Below, one piece after another: positions 10,755-21,795 of a stretch of DNA of 64,000 bases. The notes beneath the pieces are model-generated. The model saw nothing but the letters and a program-made list of their open reading frames with translations, did no database searches and was not told the DNA's origin. The DNA is from Lamellibrachia columna (lineage: Eukaryota; Annelida; Polychaeta; Sabellida; Siboglinidae). The stretch lies in assembly GCA_963662155.1 (NCBI GenBank), contig OY759263.1:26716048-26780047 (forward strand). The letters run 5' to 3'. Position 1 is the stretch's first letter; each line of letters begins with the position of its first letter. The translations under genes were made by a program, and so were the position numbers.

Positions 10755-11520
10755 ATTGATTTTGAGAAACGGGCTGGCCGTGGCAGGAATATTCTTCAAA
10801 AAGCGGAAAGCCACAATATATCGTATAGAATGCCTGGCATCAAACATAACTCGACATGCTGGTTGTGAGGAGACAGCAGGTATGCATGGACTGGAAGAGC
10901 ATTGCCACACAGCACAAGCCCCTGTTTTCTATTGCGCGCATGCAGAAGAGGAGAGAACAGAGGGTAAAGTAGTAGTGAAAAACAGATATCGGAGATGATA
11001 GTGATCAAGGAGAACGGAGAACAACCGAATACAACATTACAACAACTGTACGGGTAGAAGAAGGACGCTGCTAGGAGAGCCGTGGACAAAGCATAGAGGG
11101 AAATAGAGGAAGAACTATGCAGAAAGTTGGACGAGCATTGCGGAAAGAAGTTTATATAAAAAAAATGCACGAGAGAAGAATGTGTAGAGCAAGGATGTAA
11201 AAACTGGATCAGTAATCAAATACAAGAATGGGGAGCTAGTCAAGGACAAGAAAGATGCGTTACAAATTTGGGGAGACTATTTCAATGAAACGCTAAGCCA
11301 AAGGGAAAATAGCGAACTAGAACTATCGAGTTCAGTAGAGGGAGAAGTGAACTTGGAGGAGACCGGGGATGCATAAGTAGAGAGACATGAAGAAGATCCA
11401 GAGAGGCCGAGTGACAGGTATTGATGAAATGCGAATGGAGAGGCTGGTGATGGCTGAACGTGTTGGGTTTAGGTGGACAAGACGATACCTATCTGAGAGA
11501 CGGAAATGAAATAATCAACC
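10755..11520 (+). mobile_element. RTE-like LINE, endonuclease end and linker
   Basis: The plus strand carries the end of the endonuclease domain (VVRRQQV, TQHKP, RMQKRRE) and the long charged linker before the RT (REIEEELCRK, ISNQ, LQIWGDYF, VTGIDEM, LVMAERVGFRW). Stops and shifts are frequent. The coding similarity ends with the 'LSER' region at about 11510, where a GAT-rich tract starts instead of the RT. The same truncation occurs at 20320, 25000 and 63780. Confidence 0.75.
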
Positions 11521-11524
11521 GCTT

Positions 11525-12040
11525 ATGTACTACCGGTAATGCTCATAGTCAATCGTTTATGTAAAATTCAACAGTTTATGAAATAATTAACCGGCATTGT
11601 AATAATGATTAAGATGATCAAGATGATAAAGATGTTGAAAAGGAGGAAAATTTGTGTGATTATAATGATGATGATAATGACAAGATGATCAGAACTATGA
11701 TGATGAGAAAGAGGAGGATAGTAGTTGTGATTAATAGATGAGAAAGATAGTGATGGTGATGATTTAGGATGATAACGAGGATGGGGATTATTATTATTAT
11801 ATATGATAATGATGAATATCACAATTATGAGCGTGATGAGGGTGATGCGGACGAGGAAAAGGTGGAAGTTGAGGAGCACGAGATGATGAGGCTGTCGTCA
11901 TGATGAGGATTATGAGAAGATGATGAAGACGATGAATATGATGACGAATATGAAGATGATGAGGATAGTATCTAAGAAGTTGATGCGGAGAATGAGGACG
12001 ACGATGATTATTACAAGAAGAGTATGAGAGGGAGCAGGAA
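11525..12040 (+). repeat. GAT-rich purine tract 1
   Basis: About 0.5 kb of degenerate GAT/GAA/GAG triplets, almost all purine plus T on the plus strand. It is introduced by a conserved lead containing 'aattaaccggcattgtaata'. No frame stays open long enough on the plus strand to suggest an acidic protein, and the minus-strand frame at 11568-11879 is a low-complexity shadow. Homologous tracts lie at 20320, 25000, 42066, 50930, 55865 and 63785. Confidence 0.8.
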
Positions 12041-12109
12041 GAGGAGTATTTGAGAGCGTGCGTTCGTGCGTGCGTGTGTGACTAATTTGTTACTGGCGGA
12101 ATCCTCTGT

Positions 12110-12540
12110 GTGAAGTTGCAATTCCACGATATTCTGAAATGGAAATCCCTTTTTCCTGTATAAAGCAGTCAGACTAATTCATGTATTGCTGCACCGTCTC
12201 AGCTCTCCCATCCCAATTGTTAACCTTCTCCCTTCACTTGTTGTCCTCCTCTGCCTTTCGAACATCCCTCTTGAATCAGTCTTCCCATCTCAGTTGCGGT
12301 CTTCCCCTTTCCTACGGCCTGGCTGTTTAATCACCCTAGGCCGTACGTTCTTTAGTATTCGACCCACATCCGTCACACCAGTAAACTGCGGACATCGTCA
12401 GGTTTGACACTATTGAAATGTATCCTAATATCTTCGTCAGGCTAGTTACTATTCTTCCTTTATAGGCTGAACAGTATCCTAGTATATTTCCTGAGGTCAA
12501 ACCTCCTCCTTATATTTGCCAATTTTGCTTGTGTGATTCT
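12110..12540 (-). mobile_element. Antisense LINE C-terminal tail
   Basis: On the minus strand this reads as the last part of a LINE polymerase: GRPQLRWED, FKRDVRKAEEDNK, then a degenerate segment ending in TVQQYMN and a stop at about 12180. The coding part has a stop and indels. The better version at 28575-28930 is nearly uninterrupted. The positions next to the GAT tract (12040-12180) would be its 3' UTR. Confidence 0.7.
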
Positions 12541-12589
12541 CCTGGATATATTCCCCAATAACTGTTATGCGTGCTTAGCTTTTAATAAT

Positions 12590-12974
<385 letters not shown>

Positions 12975-12984
12975 AAATATTGAT

Positions 12985-13495
12985 TAAGTGAGAGTTGAGA
13001 TGCTGGTGATGGCTGGTCATGTTGGGGTTAGGAGGACAAGGCGATTGTTCAATATCTGCATGAGAGAGGGGTTGATAGTCCCTGTGTGGAAACGAAAGGG
13101 AGATGTTCACGACCTTTGAAAATACCGAGGTACCACGATGCTGTTTCATGTTCTGAAAATTTTAGAGACGATTCTGAGTGGAAGGATAGTGGATTGTGAA
13201 ATGGGGGAAGAGCAGCAAGGTTTCAGAAGAGGAAGAGGCATGGCAGATAGTATGTTCACTCTGAGACAACTGAGGAAAAAGAGATTGATAGCAGACACCG
13301 GAGGATATGGCTCTGGGATTCATAGATCTTGAAGATGCATACGACGCTGTTCCGAGAGAGACCGTGGCTAAATTGAGGTGGATGGGTATCCAAGATGAGG
13401 AGGTGAAAATGGCCGAAGGAACAGATGAAGAGATAAAAGTGTTCTGAACGGAAATATCGGGGAATTTCAGTGTGGACATCGGCCTGCAACAATCA
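12985..13495 (+). mobile_element. RTE-like LINE RT fragment (fingers/palm)
   Basis: The plus strand reads [55 protein letters not shown], then in another frame GFIDLEDAYDAVPRET and AKLRWMGIQDEEV, and later VDIGLQQ. These are RT blocks 1-4 of an RTE-like polymerase. Frameshifts near 13320 and a stop near 13447 break it, and it ends before the catalytic block. The twin is 43590-44105; an inverted uninterrupted piece of the same block is at 57318-57421. Confidence 0.8.
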
Positions 13496-13499
13496 AACC

Positions 13500-14055
13500 T
13501 ACTTGTGATCCCTCGCCTATCCACTTAGCTATTCCTTCCAAAAAACATAACATATTTGTTAAACATTACCTCGTTTTTAGGGATTCATGTTGAGATTCTG
13601 TATGTAACCCGCCCTAATGAACTATGTGTTAACCTAGTTTTTAATCAATATCCTTCTTACGATATGCTTTTCACGCTTGTATCCAGTGTTCTAATTGGGG
13701 CCTAATTGTTGCGTTATATAGAGGTATAATTAGCTGTTTTTCCTTGTATGTTATATTTCTCCTAATCAACCAAATAATTAGAATACCCTTTGAAACTGCA
13801 GTACCACACTGGTTAGAAACGTTCACATCAGCACTTATTGTTACTCTAAGGTCCTAATACAGATCGTTTTGGTACCCCACTCAGATATGATTCCCACTTT
13901 GAAACCAGTCAGCCATTGCTTTATATACGTCGATTATGTGCTTTTAATGGAAGTCGTAATCTTTGATGTGGCAATTTGTCAAAAGCTTTCTAAAAATCTA
14001 AGTAGATCAAATCTACTTGTAATCCCTCGTCTATCCCTATGTTAGTCTCACTGGT
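13500..14055 (-). mobile_element. Rearranged CR1-like LINE fragments
   Basis: Several short minus-strand pieces of the CR1-like polymerase are joined here: sequence equivalent to 27060-27150, then the thumb region 'ccttgtatgttatatttctcc', then a palm-side piece ('ggtaccccactcagatatg'). They are out of order relative to the intact copy at 57425-58256, so this is a scrambled remnant. The twin is 44105-44680. Confidence 0.65.
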
Positions 14056-14178
<123 letters not shown>

Positions 14179-14179
14179 T

Positions 14180-15560
14180 TATTTTTTTGAAGCAGGAATA
14201 TTTCATGGCCTGATCAATGGCGATACTCGATCTGAATCGAAATTAAGAGGCTGATAAACCTTCGGATTTATTCAAAATGTCAAGCTATTGATATGGTTGA
14301 ATGGGATCGGAGGTGCACGGATACTGCATAATGGCTTCTTGAAAATATTTCTGCTTTTATATCAATGATTGTTAGGAGGGGGGGCGGTCGTGTTCCAAAT
14401 GCGAATAGCTCGGGATGAAATTAATAGACACCTACACTTATGCTACACCTAGGGTTTAAACAGGAGTACAGGTAATTTTGTAAATTCTGGGGCCAGAATG
14501 ACTTCTTATGCCCCTACACAGATCACCATGACCATCATCACGACACGGCTAATTTCAATAGTTGAAGCAATGGAATGCTATATATTGAGTCAAAGTGTAT
14601 TCTTTAATATGTTTTGCCTTATGCTATTATGTACACATAAACTACTTTTCTGGCCGCAGAAGTGTTCACTATGTTTGAATAATAATACATTATAACACAG
14701 ATATTCACTTAAGCAAAACTACAACGGTTAATCACTACTGCGACATTTCGGAAATCGCTGACTGAATTCTTCAATAACTTAATTCAGAGACGATTTAGTC
14801 AGATGGTATGGCGGCAGTCTCTGTCTTTACTGGATACTATAATGGTTTGACAGGATATGCCTCATCATGCGGTATGACATTTATTTCCCTTTAAATTAGT
14901 TGTCTGCTGACCAGGGCATTTGCCACATTTTTATTTTGCTAATTCAAATAAATGGCGATTTTCTACTTTCCATTTTCCCTGTTGAGAAACTAGTTTTTCA
15001 GGGACCAAACATTCCTCGAAAGGGGTACCGTCTCAAAATCACTAGCATTGTATTCGTATAACATGAACACGGTAGTAAAATACTGATCTCTCCCCACATA
15101 AGAAAATGCCCCTGGATAGCAGATCGCTTCTAAACAGTGGCTGCGCTTTGTGGTAACTCCGATATCGCAGTTGAATGCCAGAGCCACTAATAGGTTTGAA
15201 AATACTATATATATGGCGGTGCAGGTGATGGTTTTTGCATGTAATACAGTATACCAGGTGATACTGATAGCAGACAACTACTGTCATGCAATTTATTGAT
15301 GTAGGAGATTTAGAGGATCGCGATGAGTTAACGAGGTATCGATTATGCAGTAGAGAAACCTACAGCATTTATCAACAGTGTTTATGTGACGAATGTAAAT
15401 ATTTTAGAATGACTGGCAAGCAATTCACCAATTTCCCGTTATATCAGAGAATATGTGCAATGGTTCAGAAATTAGGTATTTCGACAGAAGTAGTCAAGTA
15501 CCTAGGCTAGTTGTACAAAACATCATTCCACGTAGTAGGAATTAATAGGGTCTACTCTAG
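14180..15560. repeat. Dispersed repeat block R, copy b
   Basis: This is the best-preserved copy of block R. It shares with 1060-2580 the 'gatactcgatc' start, 'aatagctcggg', the 'tttactggata' region, 'ggggtaccgtctcaaaatcac' and the 74-codon ORF region. Minus-strand frames overlap its centre (14990-15277) but show no recognisable domain. Confidence 0.6.
15286..15510 (+). CDS. Unrecognised 74-codon ORF in block R
   Basis: The frame starts at an ATG and encodes a short acidic-to-neutral protein with cysteine pairs (RLCSR, CLCDEC) and the motif TGKQFTNFPLYQ near the middle, ending VVKYLG. I do not recognise a family. The protein in copy 2 (45910-46134) is identical, and a decayed version with lost reading frame is seen at 2380-2560 and 32810-33000. 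It may be a fragment of a transposon or of a captured exon rather than a gene; no promoter or polyadenylation signal is tied to it. Confidence 0.3.
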   Translation: MQFIDVGDLEDRDELTRYRLCSRETYSIYQQCLCDECKYFRMTGKQFTNFPLYQRICAMVQKLGISTEVVKYLG

Positions 15561-16260
15561 TATTATGACATCTACATCATAACAACGTATAATCTAAACA
15601 CAATTATAATAACTAGTAAAAATTACCGTCCCCAGAACGGGATAATTTCATCTTGCTAACTTGTGTCAGTATCTTATTCATGTTGTCGTTGCCAAGCACA
15701 ACTGTTATAGTTACTATAATTAATATAAACCGCCCAGATGGCGCTATGTACTCTAAAAACAGCTTACGTTCCGAAGTTTTGGTGGTTTCTGCGATTGTTG
15801 GATGTTAACGCTTTACGTAGCGAACATTTGATATACCATAAAAACCATAAAGAACCATTGATTATACTGTGTATTTAAACAAAATAAAGGCGTCACTTTT
15901 CAATCATAGAGTTGTAGATTAATCCCTGAAAGTTTTGCGTCCGAGGTCAAGCCGTCTATAAGGAACACATTAACATAACCACATAAAAAACTTACATACA
16001 AACATACATATGTGATAGCTCGATTATAGTTAGACTAACAAAAATGCCCGTCCCCAATACGGCATAACTTGGTAGTTCATGCATGATAGTCATGACAGCA
16101 ATGTTTACCAAAGGCCTCGGGCCAATATGCCACCAATACGCTCGAGATGGTTTAAGGGAGCGTCAAACATATTATGAGAAACAAAGGCGTCACGCACGTG
16201 ATGTAATACTCGTTGCATGTTCAAAATGTTGAAGGTCGCATGAATTTAAACCCATGAAAA
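15561..16260. other. Unassigned interval with module-like fragments
   Basis: No gene is visible. The part near 15570-15610 resembles the upstream edge of the receptor module (compare 3980-4030), and 16010-16040 ('gatagctcgattata') resembles the module start at 9630. Two similar 20-base strings containing 'ccgtccccag/aatacgg' lie at about 15627 and 16048. The remainder is AT-rich and unassigned. The twin is 46186-46890. Confidence 0.5.
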
Positions 16261-16262
16261 AG

Positions 16263-18050
16263 TTAGCATTTCACTATTTATATTTACACAGCATAATGTA
16301 TATGCATATATACGTGTTCACTCGGAAGTTCTCTCGACAGTCGCTAACTTTGACCTCTTCTGGTGTATCGTTGTGGAACAACTTTCTCTTCTTTGCTCGC
16401 TTGTTTTCATCACCGTAATCAAATCCTGGTGCAACGGACTTTGCTTCATTCTCGAATCGATCAAATCTTTCTGAGTCACGCAAAGAATGGATGTGTTCTA
16501 GCAAGACACGGTAATGCATAACCACTGAACCGATCTCAATTCCTGGAGCTTGAAATGCCTTGTTAACTCGGTCCAGGATGTTGTTCCACACACATAAGGA
16601 CGATATTCAGAGAGCTACGTTTGCTCACCAAAGACTTTGCCTCGTGCACGACAAGTGGAGGTTGGGTAGAATTTCTAGTTATCGCGTCAACAGAGTTGTG
16701 TAGTACTTTGTAGTTTGATGCCAGCGCCTTCACGGCATCTGCTCGAGCAGACCATCGTGTTTCTGATAGGCTCTTTACCACTGGAGACTGTTTCTCTAAT
16801 AGTTTCGACCACCTCTGTGGCGAGGCTGACAAGAATGTGTAAAGTCGCTGAGCGATGGCGAAAAACCTGACTGCATCAGTGCTGGATTCGGCCGCTGCGG
16901 TCCCAGCTAAATGTAGGCTATGCGCTGCGCATGATACCCATTCAGCAAGAGGGTTCACCTGGTGAAATCGTTCCTGGACTCCAGAATAAGTTCCAGACAT
17001 ATTGCTCGCATTGTCATACGTTTGTCCACGACAATCCTCAAGCTTTATTCCGAATTCGTCTAAGAAAGACTTGAGTGTTTCGAACAAGTATTTTCCCTCG
17101 TCTTTCTCAATGTCTGTGAAGGCCAGGAAGTGTTCCACGGGTTGTCCATCAATCCGAACGTATCGCATGACGATGCTCAGTTGATCGGTGTGTGCTATAT
17201 CGGGTGTGGAATCTTTGTTGATAGAGTAGTACTTCGCCTTCTTTATGTCAGCAATTATTTTCGCTTTCACCCTGTCCGATAACAGCTTGACGAATTCTTC
17301 ACAGATTGTTGAAGAGAACTATGATGCTTGACCTCTTCCTTTATTTCCACATTGGCGAATATGTTCGGCCAGAAAAGGAACGAACTGTGAGAGCAACTAT
17401 AACAAGCCTAAGTAGTTACCATTGTACTTCTGCCCAAACAATTCGGTGTGGTCTCGGAACGGGTGTCCTCTCTCTGCTACGAAGGTAACAACGGCAACGA
17501 TGCGCTTGAGGAGTTCGATCCAGTATTGCTGCTCATTCTCCAGCTGCTTTGCGATCGCAGAATCAACATGGTGCGCTTTGGCATTTTCGAACCCCTTCTT
17601 TACAGCTACTAAGTGACTATCGCTACGCTCATTTGTCGTGATTCTGTGCGCATTTTACCCAGTCATTGAAACCATTCAAAGAAAAGCTATCACTTCCGCT
17701 CCTGAATATCTTACATACATAACAATACACATTTCCAGTTGATGGAGAATGCACTAACCAGTCCATCGTTACATTCTCCTCGTTAGCAAGCCATCGAACA
17801 AAGAATTTCCGTTGTACGTATCTTGTCTTGGACGTGTACGATCTCGCCGATTTGTGAAGATCCTTGTCCAAGTTCTGTGATTGTGGGTTTCTTGTAAAAT
17901 GGTCTATCAATTCCTGAGCAATTTTCGGAAAGCACTGCTGAAAACAGGGAGCGGCCATAATTTATCAGGATGGGAACCAAGGAATGAAGGGAAGGCTCAG
18001 TTTTTAGTGCACAGGATTTGGGGGTGAGTTGGATTTCAAATCCAGCCAAT
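16263..18050 (-). pseudogene. hAT-type transposase (ZMYM1/DUF4371-like), decayed
   Basis: A minus-strand transposase is readable in order. Near 18049 comes LTPKSCALKTEPSLHS. Positions 17958-17629 form a TTF-type zinc finger region (YVQRKFFVRWL, NVYCYVCKIF). Then come ENAKAHHVDSA, KRIVAVVTFVAERGHPFR and NGNYLGLL. Positions 17270-16563 form the catalytic core, with DSTPD, TYDNASNMSG (second aspartate) and CAAHSLHL. The dimerisation tail follows to 16274. Stops and shifts near 17940, 17390, 17270 and 16590 inactivate it. This domain plan is typical of hAT elements annotated as ZMYM1-like. The twin is 46895-48680. Confidence 0.88.
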
Positions 18051-18285
18051 ACTTCTCCCTAGCTCACTCGCTCCACGATAAATAATGATCACTCCTTAAT
18101 AACACCTCTATAATGTCTGTAAAACATTAAAACATGTAAGACCTACATCAGGATATGCCAAAACATAACTGGTTTTCGGAAGCATTCAGTCTACAAAAAT
18201 ATGCTCGGCTATTTTCGTGAGACCCTTGCCTTCGTGGGCCCTAGGCACGTGCCTATATTGCCTATAGGTTGATCCGCCACAGAGA
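18051..18285 (-). mobile_element. Probable hAT 5' non-coding end
   Basis: Upstream of the transposase start, the minus strand begins 'gtggcggatcaacctatagg' and contains GGGCCC within 'cacgtgcctagggccc' at about 18235-18255. Such 'GGATCAACC...TAGGGCCC' ends are common at the 5' side of hAT elements of this type. I could not find a matching terminal inverted repeat at the other end, so the exact boundary is open. Confidence 0.5.
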
Positions 18286-18289
18286 ACAC

Positions 18290-18789
18290 ACAGCTGCATG
18301 AATCTCCCATACGCTGCCAGTTTGTGAATATCAATATATATGTTTAGTAAAACAGGTTGATGATAGTGAGGTATATTTGTGCTACGCCAAAAACAATAAA
18401 ACGTAGTTTATAATGATACATCTGTGTTTATGTATTAATGTGGGTATGACTTGTGTCTCAGTACAAATGTTAAGTTACACAATCATTTTGCATTGAAACG
18501 TTTCTTTTGATAATTTCACACGTACGTTTGTTGTGTGCGTCAGGTGGTATTGTATGATAGTTCTGAAACCACAAACCACGTCGCGTGGTCAGTAATTAGC
18601 TGTGCGGACATGGCAATCCTTCACCAACTTTTCCATGATTGATTTCTACAATGTTAGATGGTTCTGTGATTGATTTCTATGATATTATATGATTAGGTGC
18701 TCATTTGATCAGAATCAGAATTTTGGCTTTGACCAGCTTCTCTATCCCAGCAATTTGTATCACGCCGCATTGTTAATATCGAAGGTTGT
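18290..18789 (+). promoter_or_regulatory. Receptor 5' module without a receptor
   Basis: The full-length module includes the upstream half ('gaacacacagctgcatgaat', 'aacaataaaacgtag'), the 'cgtacgtttgttgtgtgcg' block and the core with 'ctgaaaccacaaaccacgtc' and GTGGTCAGTAATTAG. An internal ~55-bp duplication of 'gattgatttcta' is seen at 18635-18690. It is followed by LINE sequence. The twin is 48910-49420. Confidence 0.65.
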
Positions 18790-19085
18790 ATCATAATTGA
18801 ACAAATCGCAGGCCATTGTCATAAGATCATGCAGCCTCTGTGCGTCAATAGCAACAACACGCATCGACATCTGCGGTCAGCTTGTGGCGACATCTGCCGT
18901 CGTCAGAGATCTTGGAATCGCCATTGACGCCGAACTCTCGATGGCGGCACAAGCAACACATACATGCCGGAGTGCGTATTACCACTTGTGACACTCTAAC
19001 GACCAGTACAACCAAGTGTACAGTGCATGCATTAGTTATTTCCAGAATAGACTACGGCAAAGCTATGCTGCACGGAATATCAGAC
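18790..19085 (+). mobile_element. L2/Jockey-like LINE RT fragment
   Basis: The plus strand reads NKSQAIVIRS, DICGQLVATSAVVRDLG, TCRSAYYHL, and in a shifted frame VHALVISRIDYGKAMLHG, the segment after the catalytic site. It is homologous to 10105-10323 but extends further at this end. The twin is 49421-49715. Confidence 0.8.
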
Positions 19086-19250
19086 CATAAAGAAAAGATG
19101 AAAAAAAACATAGCGCTAATATATTTTTTTAAACAATCACATATCACAGTATCATAAGTTGTTTTCTCATAATGTCCATGAATTTCTGACAAGAATAAAG
19201 AGTGCCATTTGTATTATGGTCTTAAATATTGGGGAGTTAACAATAGTCAC
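19086..19250 (+). other. Receptor 3'-flank remnant without a receptor
   Basis: This short piece matches the receptor 3' flank ('atcacagtatcataagttg', 'ttctcataatgtccatgaat', 'gacaagaataaagag'; compare 6425-6560 and 61200-61320). Together with the module at 18290 it brackets LINE sequence, so a receptor once lay here and has been lost. The twin is 49716-49880. Confidence 0.6.
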
Positions 19251-20097
19251 ACCGCGCCTCCAGGCAATTGGTTTTGAGAGACGGGCTGGTCGTGGCAGGA
19301 CATTCTCCAAGAAGCAGGAAAGCTACAACATATTGCATAGAAGTGGCCAGCATAAAACATAACTCAACCTGTTCTAGTGAGGAGACAGCAGATATGGAGG
19401 ATGGGGGACTGTAAGAAAAGTGTGGCCACACAGCACAAGCCCCTAGTTTTTGTTGTGGGCATGCAAAAGAGGACAGAGGATAAAGTAGTGAGATGAGAGA
19501 CCATTATATTTTGAAAAAGCAGTGGGGCACGACAGTTGCATACAAAGAGAGTTTGACATTGGACTATCAGAGACTTGGATCATCAATAGTAACAGTGGAA
19601 AAAGAATGGAAGACCATCAAATATGCTATTGTAGGCATAGCAGATGAGCTGTGTGGCAAAACGTCTGTAAAACAAAACAACACACTTGATGGACGGAAGA
19701 ATTTGGAAGGCAATTGGAGAAAAGAGAGAGATATGGAAGGTGATAGAAGTGAGAATGGACAAGAAAAGGATACAACATTACATCAACTGTACGGATAGAA
19801 GAAGGAGGTGGCTAGGTGAGCCGTCGACAAAGCAAAGAGGGAAATGGAGGAGGAGCTATTCAAAATGTTGGATGAAGATTGCGGAAAGAATTCGATATAT
19901 CAGATGGCACGAAAGAGGAATGGGAGAGCAAGGATATATACAATCTGGATCAGTAATCAAAGACAAGAATAGGAAGCTAGTCACTGACAGTTATGAGAGG
20001 ACTATTTCAAGGAACTGCTAAACCAAAGGGAAAACAATGACCAACAAATACCGAGTGCAGTAGAGGGACAAGTAAAGTTCGATGAGATCGGGAATGC

Positions 20098-20182
<85 letters not shown>

Positions 20183-20320
20183 AATGAAGAAGATGAAAAG
20201 AGGCCGAATGACCAGTGTTGATGAAGTGGGAGTAGAAATGTTGGTGATGCCTGAACATGTTGGTGTTAGGTGGACAAAGCGATTGTTAAAATACATGCAT
20301 GAGAGAGGGGAAATGTAATA
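19251..20320 (+). mobile_element. RTE-like LINE, endonuclease end and linker
   Basis: RTE-like coding remnants are readable: GFERRAGRGRTF, the LVLVRR-like region now broken, KAIGEKREIWKVIE, RRRWLGEP, EMEEELFK and, after the GA tract, TSVDEVGVEMLV and HVGVRWTK. Many stops are present. It ends at the GAT-rich tract exactly like the copies at 11520, 25000 and 63780. The twin is 49881-50930. Confidence 0.75.
20105..20181. repeat. (GA)n microsatellite, ~77 bp
   Basis: A GA run with one AAAG interruption lies within the RTE linker, at a place where other copies read GAAGTAGAGAGAGC. It has expanded from a short GAGAGA already present. The copy-2 tract (50734-50791) is about 19 bp shorter. Confidence 0.98.
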
Positions 20321-20850
20321 ATCAACCGTTTATGTAAACATCAACCGTTTAATTAATAATTAACAGGTAATGTAATAATAATGATGATGGTAAAGATGAT
20401 GGTGGTGTTGAAGAGGAGAACATTTGTGTGATTATAACTCTGATAATGATAATGATGATTATGATGACAAGACGAGGAGGATGTTGATGATGAGAAGGAG
20501 GAGGATAATTATAATTATGATGAATACGAGGTGAGAAAGATGATGGTGATGATTTGCATGATAGCGAGGATGAGGAACATTATTACGATTATGATTATTA
20601 CGATTATGATAATGATGAGGATCACCATGATTAGGATGATGAGCGCGATATGGATGAGGAAGATAAGGAGGATGAGGTTCACAAGATGACGAGAATGATA
20701 TCATTATGAGGATGAGGATTATGAAAAGTGATTGATATGATGGATGAGGATAGTATTTGACAAGATGATACGGAGAAGGAGGGAGGTGATGATTATGATA
20801 ATACGAACATGATGAGTATCAGGAAGAGGAGTAGGCGAGAGCGTGCGTGC
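20320..20850 (+). repeat. GAT-rich purine tract 2
   Basis: A degenerate GAT/GAG tract led by 'aataattaacaggtaatgta', ending in the 'gcgtgcgtgcatgcgtg' stretch at 20840-20870. Strand asymmetry is extreme. The minus-strand frames over it are low-complexity shadows. Confidence 0.8.
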
Positions 20851-20929
20851 ATGCGTGCCTGCCTGCGTGCGTACATGTGTGACTAATTTGTTATTGGCGG
20901 AATCCGCTCTTTTCAGTTGCAATTCAACG

Positions 20930-21060
20930 TTATTCTGAAACTGTGATATCTTCTTCCACCTTGTTACCTGCATAAATCGGTGATGCTATGTCATTATTGC
21001 TGCATGGCCTCAGCTGTTATCCCTTCCCAATTGTCAGCCTTCTCTCTCTACTTCTTATCA
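20930..21060 (-). mobile_element. Antisense LINE C-terminal tail, short
   Basis: The minus strand holds the last ~20 codons of the same LINE as 12110-12540 and 28575-28930 (KADNWEG-like and the end region near 21000), now badly decayed. It is cut at about 21055 by another LINE 3' end. The twin is 51530-51655. Confidence 0.55.
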
Positions 21061-21420
21061 AATTAATTTTAAGATGTCCAATCTTACATATCGTGCTCTA
21101 TCAACACAACAACCGCACTACTTGGCTAGTCTCCTGCATATTTCAAAGGCAGCTCAGATAATCAATTTCACAACTTATTGTACCTAAAACAAAATTTAAC
21201 TTGGGTAAACGTGCTTTCTCTGTCGCTGCGGCTACGATCTGGAATGAACTCTCCATCCCTTTAAAAAACATCTGAAACTATAGCTATTTTCCGAAAAAAA
21301 CTCAAAACATATCTAATCCAAATTGCATTTTCACCATAAATGTTCGTTTGTCCCTCGTTCTGATACTGACTTGAGGATATAGGCGCCATAGAAGTTAATT
21401 ATTATTATTATTAGTAGTAT
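21055..21420 (+). mobile_element. L2-like LINE 3' end
   Basis: The plus strand reads KMSNLTYRALSTQQP, HYLASLLH, and in shifted frames LGKRAFSVAAATIWNEL-like sequence and FRKKLKTYL. This is the C-terminus of L2-type polymerases. It ends in a short (ATT)n tail at 21396-21420, as L2-like elements often do. The twin is 51657-52030, whose tail is longer by a few triplets. Confidence 0.75.
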
Positions 21421-21439
21421 TAACAATGACACAAATAAA

Positions 21440-21795
21440 TATTTGTTAATATGCAGTTTGTAATAATATATTGGAAAAAAAAGCTTCAATTGTGTGCGTT
21501 AGATGGTATTGTATGATAGTTCTGAAACCACAAACCACGTCGGGTGGCCAGTAATTAGCTGTGCGGACATGTCACTACTTCACCAACATTTCTGATTGAT
21601 TTCTATGATGCTATACGATTAATTGCTCACTTGAACAGCATCATTAATGATGGCTTTGACCAGCTTCTCTATCCCAGCAATTTGTGGCATGCCGCATGGT
21701 TAATATATATCGAAGTCTGCATCGTAACTGCATCTGTCAACGTTGGTGAACGCATGCGGACGTGCTAAATTGGAAACTCCCGGCAAACGATCGAC
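21440..21795 (+). promoter_or_regulatory. Receptor 2 5' module, leader and candidate TATA box
   Basis: This is the module in its functional place, directly before an intact receptor. It contains two RUNX-like AACCACA/AACCAC sites (21526-21538), a GTGG, a homeodomain-type TAATTA core (21552-21557), the conserved 'cagcttctctatcccagcaa' and a TATA-like taatatatat at 21701-21710, 86 bases before the ATG. The start context is good (gacATGG). The motif calls are pattern matches, not evidence of binding. Confidence 0.55.

Noticed and set aside
11568..11879. Isoleucine-rich and acidic frames in the GAT tracts
   Set aside because: Low-complexity translation of degenerate triplets; stops occur in all plus-strand frames and the tracts are not conserved as protein.
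15627..16070. Paired 'ccgtcccca...acgg' strings as possible transposon ends
   Set aside because: They are direct, not inverted, only about 20 bases long and imperfect, with no target-site duplication in evidence.
20002..20296. 'SLSLSL' open frames over the GA tract (also at 50632)
   Set aside because: Simple-sequence translation of (GA)n; the real content is a decayed RTE linker on the other strand.
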